Source of the DNA: a virus
DNA length: 51,907 bases
Virus record (IMG/VR): IMGVR_UViG_3300029319_000077
Coordinates: 1-51,907 of that record
Reading direction: 5' to 3' (one strand)
Shown here: positions 39,249-47,707 of the stretch, piece after piece
Layout: every line of letters starts with the position of its first letter
Position numbering within the stretch: position 1 is the stretch's first letter
Position numbers and translations under genes: made by a program
The notes under the pieces: model-generated
What the model was told of the DNA's origin: nothing
Seen by the model: the letters and a program-made list of their open reading frames with translations, nothing else
The model's database searches: none

Positions 39249-40902
39249 AATTACTAAATAAGTCCATCATTTCATACATAAGATTAGTGCCTCTTTCGCG
39301 ATCCTCTTCAGCAGAAGGAATTAAAGAAACAATCCCACCGTCGTTTTTTTCTAATTTAAAAGAACCAGCTCCTCTCACGGCTTGGCCCGTCATAACAAAT
39401 TCTCCATCAGATAGCATAGCCGGTATATCATCACTTTTTTCTGTTCCAGGGCCGCCTATATATCCATTCATTCTTGGAAACTCTGCGGGAGCAACATTGC
39501 CGCCCTCTGCGTAACCCACTGGTTTTCCACCGCTTAACTCAGGAAAAGTGCCAGCTGGTAATAAACCAAACTCTACTGGGTCCGGAGCTTCTTGCCCCAT
39601 TCTTCTAGCAATCTCTGCTTCTATATTATATCTTCCTGTTGGACCCATTGTGACTGAAGGTGTTAATGGCACACCACGATCTCTTTCAGCTTCATCTGCT
39701 GCAAGTTTACCAATAGCGTATGCAGCTGCTCCTATACCTCCGAGTTTTAAAATATCTCCAAGGCCACCGCCGCCACCGCCTAAACCGCCAAGCAGTCCAC
39801 CGATACCTGAGCCGGCCATTTGTCCAAAGCCACCGCCCATACCAGTCATGCCGCCCATACCTCCCATACCTCCCATTCCTGGGATCATACCGCCAGCTCC
39901 TCCAGCAGCTATCGACTGTAATTGTTCTAAGGTATATTGGTTTCCAGCTCTATCTTGATACACTCCTGGTGCAATTTCTTGTACACCACCAGCCAAACCT
40001 TCAGTTCCAAATAAAGCTCCTTGAAGGCCTTGTGTATAACCTGTAATCATAGAGCCAGCTCTTGACATCAGCCCAGCATATTGATCTGCTGAAAGAACCT
40101 CTCCGGTTATTTTGTTAACAAAACTACCGTCAGCATTTTCAACGTAATCTGCTGGATTTTGTGATTTAAAAATGCCGCCAATTGTGCCAAGCGGGTCTTG
40201 AAACAAAGAACCTATGCCGCCTTGAAGAGCACCAGGAATATCTTTAAATGCTTGGCCTAGACCGCCAAAAAAAGTTCCTGACTGCCCCATTCCTTTCAAG
40301 GCGTTAAAGCTGTCACCAATACTAGGGCCAGTTCTTAATGGTCCTGCAACACTTAATAATGCTAATGGATTAGCGTCACCCTTTGCCACATCAACTACTG
40401 TTTTACCTTTCGTATAAAGAGCAGCAATGGGCTGCCAAGGCCCTGGAATAAATTGTGCAACTGGTGCAACTTTTTTTACAACCTTTTTAATTGATTTAAA
40501 AACTTTTTTGAAAAACCCAAATTCTTCTAAACCTGTTTGTGGATTTAAAGAAGCAATACCAGCACCTACAACTCTTGAAGCTGGATCTATGTCAAATTTT
40601 TCAAATTTAGTTTCTAAAAAACTTTCTATCTCAGGATCTTCCAACATCATAGTTGGTGGCACTATTACATCGCCAATCTCAGCATGCACTAATTGTGTGT
40701 CAGGTCCTCTACCACTCAAAGCTAATTCCTGAGCTTGAGCAGCCATTGGAGCTGATCCGATAGCGCCAAGTCTTTCCAGCTCTAAAAGCTCTTCTTCCGA
40801 CATTTGGTTTATATCGAGCGGAACATCGCCATAGTCAGCAGCTATTGCTTCAATAACTGGATCTCCGCCTTCTTGCATATTGATTGTGTTCTTATACATC
40901 AT
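39229..40902 (-). CDS. Tape-measure/ejection-like protein with M-Q-x-G-G tag
   Basis: 557 residues. Starts MMYKNTINMQEGGDPVIEAI. Middle: basic segment (FFKKVFKSIKKVVKKVAP), then Gly-rich region with repeated GMGG units and strings of Gly. C-terminus: YAEGGNVAPAEFPRMNGYIG, then DIPAMLSDGEFVMTGQAVRG, a motif (D-x-I-P-A-x-L-x-x-GEFV) common to tape-measure and virion proteins in phages. Possibly a tail-lumen protein. Confidence 0.7.
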   Translation of the reverse strand: MMYKNTINMQEGGDPVIEAIAADYGDVPLDINQMSEEELLELERLGAIGSAPMAAQAQELALSGRGPDTQLVHAEIGDVIVPPTMMLEDPEIESFLETKFEKFDIDPASRVVGAGIASLNPQTGLEEFGFFKKVFKSIKKVVKKVAPVAQFIPGPWQPIAALYTKGKTVVDVAKGDANPLALLSVAGPLRTGPSIGDSFNALKGMGQSGTFFGGLGQAFKDIPGALQGGIGSLFQDPLGTIGGIFKSQNPADYVENADGSFVNKITGEVLSADQYAGLMSRAGSMITGYTQGLQGALFGTEGLAGGVQEIAPGVYQDRAGNQYTLEQLQSIAAGGAGGMIPGMGGMGGMGGMTGMGGGFGQMAGSGIGGLLGGLGGGGGGLGDILKLGGIGAAAYAIGKLAADEAERDRGVPLTPSVTMGPTGRYNIEAEIARRMGQEAPDPVEFGLLPAGTFPELSGGKPVGYAEGGNVAPAEFPRMNGYIGGPGTEKSDDIPAMLSDGEFVMTGQAVRGAGSFKLEKNDGGIVSLIPSAEEDRERGTNLMYEMMDLFSNYARPRS

Positions 40903-41210
40903 GGTGTGTTTACTGTAATATTTCCTAATCCTACAACAGCTCCCAAACCAGTTAAATAAGTTCGGTGAGCGTATAAATCTCTAAACTCAGTGCCATCAAA
41001 AGCTTGATGGATTTCACGAGTGCTGTTAAATATTATAGCACCAGTTGCAAAACCAAGTGTTGTAATATCGCTATCTGTATAATGTTTGACTGTATCCGGG
41101 TCAAACATACCTAGGTTTATTTCTAATATTCTGACTAACCTATTGAATGTATCGGCATCTACTTTATCGCCTTGAGCAATTGGAAGCCTTGTTTCAAGCA
41201 GCTTTCCCAC
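40899..41210 (-). CDS. Small tail/neck-associated protein
   Basis: 103 residues. Starts MGKLLETRLPIAQGDKVDAD; contains LVRILEINLGMFDPDTVKHY and FNSTREIHQAFDGTEFRDLY. Stop overlaps the start of the upstream-facing gene by four bases; its ATG adjoins the gp10-like gene. Found in the same place in marine podoviruses as I recall; function unknown. Confidence 0.65.
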   Translation of the reverse strand: MGKLLETRLPIAQGDKVDADTFNRLVRILEINLGMFDPDTVKHYTDSDITTLGFATGAIIFNSTREIHQAFDGTEFRDLYAHRTYLTGLGAVVGLGNITVNTP

Positions 41211-43099
41211 TATCTTCTACCTGATTGAATTAAATCTAACCTCGTGTTTCCTAACCTAAATTTAAAATCCTTTTGATTGTCACCTGTATTATCGTCATCA
41301 GTTTCAAACCGCAAAACAAACTGTCTGCCACGAGATCTTACAAAAGCTTGTTTGCTTGTCGGAGTTATTTGCGATGTAGAGTTTGTTGTTAAAGTTTGAT
41401 TACTAAAATCTCTTGTTTTCAAAACTATATTGACACCAGGAGAATTATTAGCGTTACCTGTAAAAGATATATCAGGTAAAACTCTTTTGATAAAAGTAAA
41501 ACTTTCACCATTACCGATTTCTAAATCTGCTGACTCAACAAAGACATCAGTCATAGGGTTTGTATCATCGTTAAATCCTGACTCGTGATTATATAAAACA
41601 CTTGATCCATTTGCTGTTGCTGTTGCTTGAGGAGTGTTTTCTATACCAGCGTCAAGCCAAGCATAACGCACAAGTTTTCCGACGCTCCATAAATTTTCCT
41701 GATAATTATATATAACGTATCGCGATACTTCTCTTGTTCCATCTTCTATGGAGGGATAAAAGAACCACACTTCACCAAATTCTGCATTAAGGCCCGCATG
41801 TACTTTAAAAGCTTGTGTTAAGTCAAGATCAGAAAAAACAAAATCTTGAACAGTACACGGAAGTTTTTGCACCGAACCGTTGTAAACATAAAAAGAATTT
41901 TTGTCCATAAAGAACACCCCTGATGGCGCAGTAATAGCTGCCTTTGGTCCTACCAAACCGGTGTTCTCATTAACTAGGTTCATCCCAAAAACAAGAGGCG
42001 GACCAATAAACTGCATAGAATACAAAGATGTGTCTGTCCAAATTAATATTTCTTGCCTTGATTTTGTAGCGCCGATTATTTGTGATCCGGCAGACAAACG
42101 TAAAGATCCAGCTGTATTTTGTAAAGTTGGCTCAAAGTCAAGCTCATTTTCTTGATCCGAAAAAGCAACCAACATAGGATCGATTACACCAGTTCTTGAG
42201 CCTCCTGATATTGGATCTGCTCCTAATACAATCAAGTGCCTATCTACTTCTGAAACAATTACACCCAACCCTACAGTTGGAACTAAGTTTGCTCCAGTTC
42301 TTCCGGATAATTCTACTGCTCTTGTAGAAGTTCCGTCATTTTCAATCCACTCAAATATACCAGCGCCTCTTGCATTTATAATTAAGTTTTCTCCAAAATT
42401 ATCATGTGTCCAAGTTCTTAGCTGATTGGTTGCATCAAGCACGGTAACAGAACCATAACTTGAGGCGCCCCACAAACCAATACCCCAGCCCGTTGTTTGT
42501 ACATAATCATTCAGCCCGACATTAATTTGATAAGTGCCGACAGTGCTCGATCCGCCATTAGCCGTATCAGAGGCGTTTGCAGTGACAGTAGCACCTGAGC
42601 TATCTTTAGCTGTAATGTTGTATGAATTTGCGTCAACAATTTTATCAATTTGATATTCCTGATTAAGTACACTAGCTGTTATATTTCCGCCTAGTGTGGT
42701 TGCTCCACTAAAAGTGACTGAGTCGTTTGCTACTGCACCATGCGATGTATCTGAAACAACAATAGTCGAAGATCCGTTGGTTGCGGCGAAAGTTACATCG
42801 CCAGCACCTGTCGTTAGCCTTATAGGTGTTATGTCAAAAAAAGAACCGCCTGTATTGATATAGTATTTAAGCTCAGACCCAATACCCAAAAGCCTGGTGC
42901 CTCCTAACGACAACCATTCATGTAAAGCCCTACTAGTTCCTAAATAAGTGTTTTCTGAACTGTTTATCCAGCCGCCTATTTTTTCTACACGACTTTTTCT
43001 AAATCTAATTAAATTAGAGTCAACCCATCCTCCACTATTAGCGAGATCGGTTTCTTCTTTATTAATACCAGGGTTAAAATTAAAACTTTGTAAAGCCAT
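41210..43099 (-). CDS. Tail hub / packaged DNA stabilisation protein (P22 gp10-like)
   Basis: 629 residues. The start NPGINKEETDLANSGGWVDS and NLIRFRKSRVEKIGGWI is typical of P22 gp10-like proteins, which plug the neck and connect to the tail needle. Beta-propeller-like repeats follow (TRLLGIGSELKYYINTGG, DSVTFSGATTLGGNIT). Ends GNTRLDLIQSGRR. It is in neck order with gp4-like and adaptor genes. Function by homology pattern and position. Confidence 0.8.
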   Translation of the reverse strand: MALQSFNFNPGINKEETDLANSGGWVDSNLIRFRKSRVEKIGGWINSSENTYLGTSRALHEWLSLGGTRLLGIGSELKYYINTGGSFFDITPIRLTTGAGDVTFAATNGSSTIVVSDTSHGAVANDSVTFSGATTLGGNITASVLNQEYQIDKIVDANSYNITAKDSSGATVTANASDTANGGSSTVGTYQINVGLNDYVQTTGWGIGLWGASSYGSVTVLDATNQLRTWTHDNFGENLIINARGAGIFEWIENDGTSTRAVELSGRTGANLVPTVGLGVIVSEVDRHLIVLGADPISGGSRTGVIDPMLVAFSDQENELDFEPTLQNTAGSLRLSAGSQIIGATKSRQEILIWTDTSLYSMQFIGPPLVFGMNLVNENTGLVGPKAAITAPSGVFFMDKNSFYVYNGSVQKLPCTVQDFVFSDLDLTQAFKVHAGLNAEFGEVWFFYPSIEDGTREVSRYVIYNYQENLWSVGKLVRYAWLDAGIENTPQATATANGSSVLYNHESGFNDDTNPMTDVFVESADLEIGNGESFTFIKRVLPDISFTGNANNSPGVNIVLKTRDFSNQTLTTNSTSQITPTSKQAFVRSRGRQFVLRFETDDDNTGDNQKDFKFRLGNTRLDLIQSGRR

Positions 43100-43161
43100 A
43101 TTATCTAAAATTTATAAAACTAAGTTTACCATAATGGTGCTTAGTTCAATTATAGATATGA

Positions 43162-43593
43162 TTAGGCTAATCTAATAATTGCGCCTGTAGCTGTTGGGCT
43201 AGGAAATACAATCGTAAAGTCACCAGCAGTGGATGTTTTTTGTCCACCAAAACTAATCGCTGCTATCGCCGGATCACCAGTAGCCGTGTCATTAAAAAGC
43301 AAACAACCGCTTGCGGTTATTGTGGCTGAGGAAAAAGTCTCATCAGCAAAATCACATACAGCTGTAGTTCCACTTGCTACAGGAGTAACATTAGTTAGCG
43401 CTTGCCCTTTGGCCGTATAACCAGTGCCGGTAATTTCTCCAGTGGTTGTATATGCAGTAGTGCTTGCCCCCAAAGAAGCGGTAGCGCCAGCATACAAAGC
43501 AACGTTAATTGTATTTGCACCATTACTTAAGTTGTGAACGCCTTTTAAAAGCTCAACCTTGAAACTTGTGCATATTGCTGATGTTATTGCCAT
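43162..43593 (-). CDS. Putative virion protein, beta-rich
   Basis: 143 residues: KVELLKGVHNLSNGANTINV, YTTTGEITGTGYTAKGQALT, CLLFNDTATGDPAIAAISFG. Similar short proteins occur among tail genes of marine phages. No enzyme motif; beta-rich. Probably part of the tail or neck. Confidence 0.65.
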   Translation of the reverse strand: MAITSAICTSFKVELLKGVHNLSNGANTINVALYAGATASLGASTTAYTTTGEITGTGYTAKGQALTNVTPVASGTTAVCDFADETFSSATITASGCLLFNDTATGDPAIAAISFGGQKTSTAGDFTIVFPSPTATGAIIRLA

Positions 43594-43887
43594 TTATAAC
43601 TCCTTCATTATTTTAGCTAAATCTTCGTGTCCTTGCTGTTTTAATTTGTGTGACATAGTTAGTCTATGTGAACGCAAAGCACTTTTAATATTGCTTAATA
43701 TAATAACATAAATATTTTTTTTGAATGCCTCAGCTTGTTGTTTTATGTGTGGAGCTGCGTTTTCTGATATGCCACAAATTCTGTTTGTAGCTTGTTCCGC
43801 CCAAAATTCAGGGTCATGTCCTTTATTGTTTGTAGTATGCACCTGGACGCTGCCAAGATCCATTAAGTTGTCTTCGGTAAGTTTCAT
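43594..43887 (-). CDS. Conserved small phage protein
   Basis: 97 residues. VQVHTTNNKGHDPEFWAEQA, then ISENAAPHIKQQAEAFKKNI, resembles a small family widespread in marine phages ('T-DNRG-TPE-WAERA' type). Helical, likely virion-associated. Its ATG overlaps the next gene's stop by four bases. Confidence 0.7.
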   Translation of the reverse strand: MKLTEDNLMDLGSVQVHTTNNKGHDPEFWAEQATNRICGISENAAPHIKQQAEAFKKNIYVIILSNIKSALRSHRLTMSHKLKQQGHEDLAKIMKEL

Positions 43888-44603
43888 CCTTTTGAAGGCT
43901 CCGGTGGTTTTACATCTCCTGGTACATTTATGACTTGATCTAATTTTGCTTTTTGGAAATCAGAGTTCTTTGATATAACCCATTTACCTTTATTTATATA
44001 TGCGACCACTGGATCATTTAATCTATGATAACCATATAGCCTCTCCCTATAATCAACGTTTGAGTCTAATAAAGATGATTTATGACTAGCCCCTATTTCA
44101 ATACCGTCGCTTATACACTTTGCCAACCAAAACTCAACACAAGCTCTGCCAGCCTCAGCAAAATGTAAATTACCCGCGTATGAAAAATCTATACCAAAAA
44201 TATCTAATTTAGCAACTTGGTTCCAGTGTGCAAAAGCTACAGCATAAGCCACAGTGTTATTCAAATAAGCGCACTTAGAATAATTTATAACTTCCTCGAG
44301 AGGATACAAAACAGCGTTTGGAACCCTTGCATCTAATTCGCATGTATATACTGGGACATCTAATTTTGGCAGTAGTTTACGCATTACATCAGTCTGCATC
44401 CCCGCATCTTCAGTATCAAAAAACCTTGAGGCAGGATCAAGCATAAAAACTCTATCGCATTTGTAAGTTGAAGCAGTTGAGTTGATACCCCAAGTTTCAT
44501 CATACTCAATGCTATTTTGAAGAGATACTGCGTAATCTACCTGAGATCCGCCCATACCTATAAGGGCAATCTTTTTGCCTTTAAGACTTTTTAATTGTTT
44601 CAT
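43884..44603 (-). CDS. Rossmann-like protein, DUF115/MptE or glycosyltransferase type
   Basis: 239 residues. The opening KGKKIALIGMGGSQVDYAVS is a beta-alpha-beta with Gly-rich loop; DETWGINSTASTYKCDRVFM and LDIFGIDFSYAGNLHFAE follow, as in DUF115 family proteins, which share a fold with some glycosyltransferases and the pterin kinase MptE. An enzyme inside the neck gene block is unusual. It could modify a surface sugar or virion component. Specific activity not readable. Confidence 0.6.
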   Translation of the reverse strand: MKQLKSLKGKKIALIGMGGSQVDYAVSLQNSIEYDETWGINSTASTYKCDRVFMLDPASRFFDTEDAGMQTDVMRKLLPKLDVPVYTCELDARVPNAVLYPLEEVINYSKCAYLNNTVAYAVAFAHWNQVAKLDIFGIDFSYAGNLHFAEAGRACVEFWLAKCISDGIEIGASHKSSLLDSNVDYRERLYGYHRLNDPVVAYINKGKWVISKNSDFQKAKLDQVINVPGDVKPPEPSKG

Positions 44604-45250
44604 TAACTAACATCTATCCTCAAACTATCGTATCTATATTCATCTCTCTGTAATCGTCCTTCAGAGAGGTTCTTAGCTCTCATTATAGCTTCTTTGAAAC
44701 GGTTTTCAAAATTTGCTACAACGTCAGGTGTTTCTTTTAAAAAGATAGCACCTTCAGCCAAACATCCATACAACAGAGCATCCGAATACTCAGTGGATAA
44801 ATAAGTGGTCCCACTATCAGAACCAGCAGTTAATGAAGTTGGTTTTGCAAGATAATGCAGTTCAACCGTGTAGTTAGAGTCAGGCTTTGGGCCTAACTCA
44901 AAAGTATTTTCATCGAATTGTGAATAATACCTTGGCCTTCCATTTGTAGAAGTATTAGTCACAAATTGTTTTATAAAAGATGGGTGTTTTAATTCCAAGT
45001 AATGATAAGTTGTGCCATCTATTACAGCCAAAGAAAAAGCAGCGTTGTAATCAGAGGGTGTAGATAAAAACCTATTATTTGTTTCAGCCGTGCCCTGTAC
45101 ATTTTTTCTTTGATCAGGAAGTTGTACAAGTTTAAAAATTCTTTCTTCTGACTCTTTTATTATATTATCAAGATTATTTACAAAGGTTGTTTCACTTGAC
45201 TCCAAGTAATCTTGAATTGCAGTTTTTAATGTGCTTAGTGTAAAACTCAT
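44603..45250 (-). CDS. Head-tail adaptor protein
   Basis: 215 residues. STLKTAIQDYLESSETTFVN, NLDNIIKESEERIFKLVQLP, FENRFKEAIMRAKNLSEGRL and ending YDSLRIDVS match a neck adaptor family common in marine podoviruses and Bacteriophage groups with P22-like necks. All-helical ends with a central beta part. Start overlaps the upstream stop by four bases. Confidence 0.75.
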   Translation of the reverse strand: MSFTLSTLKTAIQDYLESSETTFVNNLDNIIKESEERIFKLVQLPDQRKNVQGTAETNNRFLSTPSDYNAAFSLAVIDGTTYHYLELKHPSFIKQFVTNTSTNGRPRYYSQFDENTFELGPKPDSNYTVELHYLAKPTSLTAGSDSGTTYLSTEYSDALLYGCLAEGAIFLKETPDVVANFENRFKEAIMRAKNLSEGRLQRDEYRYDSLRIDVS

Positions 45251-45561
45251 GTTGTTATTATAACCGAACCTACTTCGCTAGTTATTTCGTAAGTATCTAA
45301 AAGAGTTGGTATAAGACCATCTCCAAAATTAGTAATTACTTGAAAAGACGTGTTGTCATCTTTTTCTTGTGGCCTTGGATTTTTTAAAGCTTGAGGGTCG
45401 ACAACATTTCGCACTGGCGTCAATTGTGGATGTTTTGCATCCCATTGATCAGGTCCAACCAATAAACCATCCCAGGTTTTTTTCATGTCTTTCAGCCTAT
45501 ATCTGAAGCCAGTAATATCGCATATACCATAGGCTTTTGAGCCTTTTGCGTAACTTGTCAT
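45247..45561 (-). CDS. Conserved neck-region protein
   Basis: 104 residues. AYGICDITGFRYRLKDMKKT, then WDGLLVGPDQWDAKHPQLTP, is a pattern I know from podovirus neck genes, where many members have C-x-x-C pairs; here only one Cys remains. Function unknown, likely structural. Tight coupling on both sides. Confidence 0.7.
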   Translation of the reverse strand: MTSYAKGSKAYGICDITGFRYRLKDMKKTWDGLLVGPDQWDAKHPQLTPVRNVVDPQALKNPRPQEKDDNTSFQVITNFGDGLIPTLLDTYEITSEVGSVIITT

Positions 45562-46256
45562 TATGGACTGTTATATTGTGTAAGGTCAGGACTAATTCGA
45601 AAAGAAGCTCTTTCCTCGTCCTGGCTCATGGCCCTATTAAACTCTTCTTCATAAATTTGTTTCAATATGGCTGTTCTATCAGGCGCCTTCTTTAATGATA
45701 TGTGATACGCAAGACCAGCTGCTAAACAGGGATAAAACCTAAAAGGCATTTCAAGAGTATTGGTTGCTTCGTCTGCATCATCCATTCTTGACAATACATT
45801 TAGATATACCGTGTATTCGCTAGATTTGTCAGGAGCAGGATAAACTGTAATTGTTGGGCTTAGTGCCTTGTCAACAAAATATTGATTTGGTTTTCCAGTT
45901 GAGGCTTTATCGGGAACTTGCGAATATTCTGCGCGACTTATTCTTGTTAAAGGTAAATCGACCACTGAGTTATTTACAGTTTGTCTTATGTATGCGTCCA
46001 ATACATCAATAGTTGCCGTAGAGTTTGTTGTGTCTATTGTGTAAGCAGTGGTGTCTTTTACCATTGCTATACTTTTTTCAACAACAGTCCACTGATTAAG
46101 CCCACGATTAGCCCATTCAGCTAAAAGTAAATTCAAACTTCTTGTAGCGGTTTTTAAATCATAACCAGTTCTAAGTTCAAGACCGCACCTTTCAAAAGCT
46201 TCTTCAATAAACTCAACTACATCAGGCTCAAAATTTTTGCTATTGGAGACAGCCAT
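45561..46256 (-). CDS. P22 gp4-like head-completion / tail accessory protein
   Basis: 231 residues. DVVEFIEEAFERCGLELRTG, then TATRSLNLLLAEWANRGLNQ, WTVVEKSIAM and MPFRFYPCLAAGLAYHISLK match gp4-type proteins that extend the portal ring after packaging. In P22 gp4 also has muramidase activity; no catalytic residue can be claimed here. Sits at the head of the neck block. Confidence 0.8.
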   Translation of the reverse strand: MAVSNSKNFEPDVVEFIEEAFERCGLELRTGYDLKTATRSLNLLLAEWANRGLNQWTVVEKSIAMVKDTTAYTIDTTNSTATIDVLDAYIRQTVNNSVVDLPLTRISRAEYSQVPDKASTGKPNQYFVDKALSPTITVYPAPDKSSEYTVYLNVLSRMDDADEATNTLEMPFRFYPCLAAGLAYHISLKKAPDRTAILKQIYEEEFNRAMSQDEERASFRISPDLTQYNSP

Positions 46257-46260
46257 TTAT

Positions 46261-46557
46261 TTATTTGCCGTAAAGACCTTTGCCTTTGTTTTTAGATGGG
46301 CTCATGCTAAAACCAAATTTAAGAGCTTTTTTAGACATAGCTCCGCCGCTCATCATTTTTTTGACGCCAGCTCTACCGCCGCCCATCATTTTCTTCACAC
46401 CTGATCTGCCTCCTGGAACACCGCCAGCGTTCATTTTCTTCATGCCTGATCTACCGCCAGCAGCCATTTTCTTCATACCTGATCTTCCGCCAGGCATACC
46501 ACCAGCAGCCATTTTCTTCATACCAGCTCTACCGCCTTTTTTGTTTTTTTGTTTCAT
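46261..46557 (-). CDS. Repetitive basic protein, GGRSGMKKM repeats
   Basis: 98 residues from ATG 46557; a longer frame to 46584 lies inside the upstream gene. The core consists of five repeats of the type G-G-R-(S/A)-G-(M/V)-K-K-M-x-x-G-G, with no acidic residue across most of the length. This resembles condensing or DNA-binding proteins, or a set of repeated packaging tags. Five bases upstream of the gp4-like gene. Function unknown. Confidence 0.65.
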   Translation of the reverse strand: MKQKNKKGGRAGMKKMAAGGMPGGRSGMKKMAAGGRSGMKKMNAGGVPGGRSGVKKMMGGGRAGVKKMMSGGAMSKKALKFGFSMSPSKNKGKGLYGK

Positions 46558-47092
46558 TTTGTAAATGCCTCCGTTTTTCAACAAATTCGTAAAAAGTTTC
46601 TTTATCCCAATATTTATAATAGCCTTTTTCTTCTAACTCTTTTGAAGCAATATTGAGCTTATCAAGAGCTTGAATAAAAACCATCAAATATGGTTCATCA
46701 TAAATAGGTTCAAAGTCACTATCTACTATAGTTCCCTTGCTATCATGCTCAATGTGAAAACCCATGGCCCATAAATTTTGTCTGACCAAAAAATGATTGA
46801 GAACCTGAATTCTAGCATCAAAAACTTCACAAGAAGTTTCAAGGTTAAAATCACAATAAATTAAAACATCATTCTTTTTGAAATCTGTTTGATATATGTG
46901 ATCAACCAGGTCATCCCAATCTTCTTCACATCCGCTTTCTATTATAACTCTTTTTTGTTGCCAGGCTTTTTTTGCATAAGGACATACGGGCAAACCGTTG
47001 CAAAGTAAGGTTTTTTTCTCTATTACAGCTTTGGACCAAGCTCTTAATTCGCGGTTTAGTTCTTGTTGTTTTAATATCTTTACATACTTCAC
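46529..47092 (-). CDS. Hypothetical protein, 187 residues
   Basis: MKYVKILKQQELNRELRAWS, then EKKTLLCNGLPVCPYAKKAW and EEDWDDLVDHIYQTDFKKND. Several Cys in NGLPVCPYAKKA resemble a redox or metal motif ('C-P-Y/F-A') but are not diagnostic. Remaining part is alpha/beta. Position among small basic late genes. No family recognised. Confidence 0.65.
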   Translation of the reverse strand: MKYVKILKQQELNRELRAWSKAVIEKKTLLCNGLPVCPYAKKAWQQKRVIIESGCEEDWDDLVDHIYQTDFKKNDVLIYCDFNLETSCEVFDARIQVLNHFLVRQNLWAMGFHIEHDSKGTIVDSDFEPIYDEPYLMVFIQALDKLNIASKELEEKGYYKYWDKETFYEFVEKRRHLQNETKKQKRR

Positions 47093-47352
47093 TTTGATGT
47101 AAAGGTCTTTACATTAGTTGGTTTTCCACCAACACCTTGTTTCACTGACCTCTTTCTCCTTACTGCTGATTTTATCTGAGATTTGGTCATTCTGCTAGCT
47201 TTAGCAGCAGGCACACATTTTGGATAGCCTCTTTTTGATTTTTTTGCACCAGGTCTTCCGCATTTTTTAAAGCCGCCACCTTTTTTTGGAGCCGATATAT
47301 CAACCCAATTTTCATTAAACCATTTAGTAAGGCCACCTTTGGTTTTGGCCAT
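47089..47352 (-). CDS. Small basic protein, DUF5872-like
   Basis: 87 residues. KWFNENWVDISAPKKGGGFK, then KCGRPGAKKSKRGYPKCVPA and MTKSQIKSAVRRKRS match a small family widespread in marine phages and large viruses (DUF5872-like, from memory). Very basic with two Cys. Nucleic acid binding or virion internal protein suspected. Confidence 0.7.
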   Translation of the reverse strand: MAKTKGGLTKWFNENWVDISAPKKGGGFKKCGRPGAKKSKRGYPKCVPAAKASRMTKSQIKSAVRRKRSVKQGVGGKPTNVKTFTSK

Positions 47353-47696
47353 TATGAAATCCTTGTTTTTTTCCTTTTAGAATTAAGCATAGATCCGCAA
47401 CCTCTACCCTGAACCATTACAGCGCCACCATTTTTCATGTAGCCCATTTTGTTTCTGACTCTTGTCGGAAGCTTGCTAAGACCTTTATTTCCTTTAGGAA
47501 TTGGCTTTAAATTTTTTTTCACGGCTCCTCCGCTTGCTTTTGAACCCTTGTATTTACCACCCATTTTTTTGTATTCCTTAACCATGTAAGCGTTTGCATA
47601 AGCTGATGGGTAAACATCAAACTTTGCTTTTGCTTTACTTTTTGCTTTTTTATACAAACTTGGGTTTGCAACATTTTTTGGTATATTATCTGCCAT
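47352..47696 (-). CDS. Small basic protein with conserved SAYANAY motif
   Basis: 114 residues. NPSLYKKAKSKAKAKFDVYP, then SAYANAYMVKEYKKMGGKYK, is a conserved pattern in proteins paired with the 47089-47352 type. The C-terminus contains MKNGGAVMVQGRGCGSML, again the M-x-x-G-G motif. First gene after the cyclase (12 bases apart). Likely virion or DNA-associated. Confidence 0.7.
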   Translation of the reverse strand: MADNIPKNVANPSLYKKAKSKAKAKFDVYPSAYANAYMVKEYKKMGGKYKGSKASGGAVKKNLKPIPKGNKGLSKLPTRVRNKMGYMKNGGAVMVQGRGCGSMLNSKRKKTRIS

Positions 47697-47707
47697 AATT
47701 TATTTTA

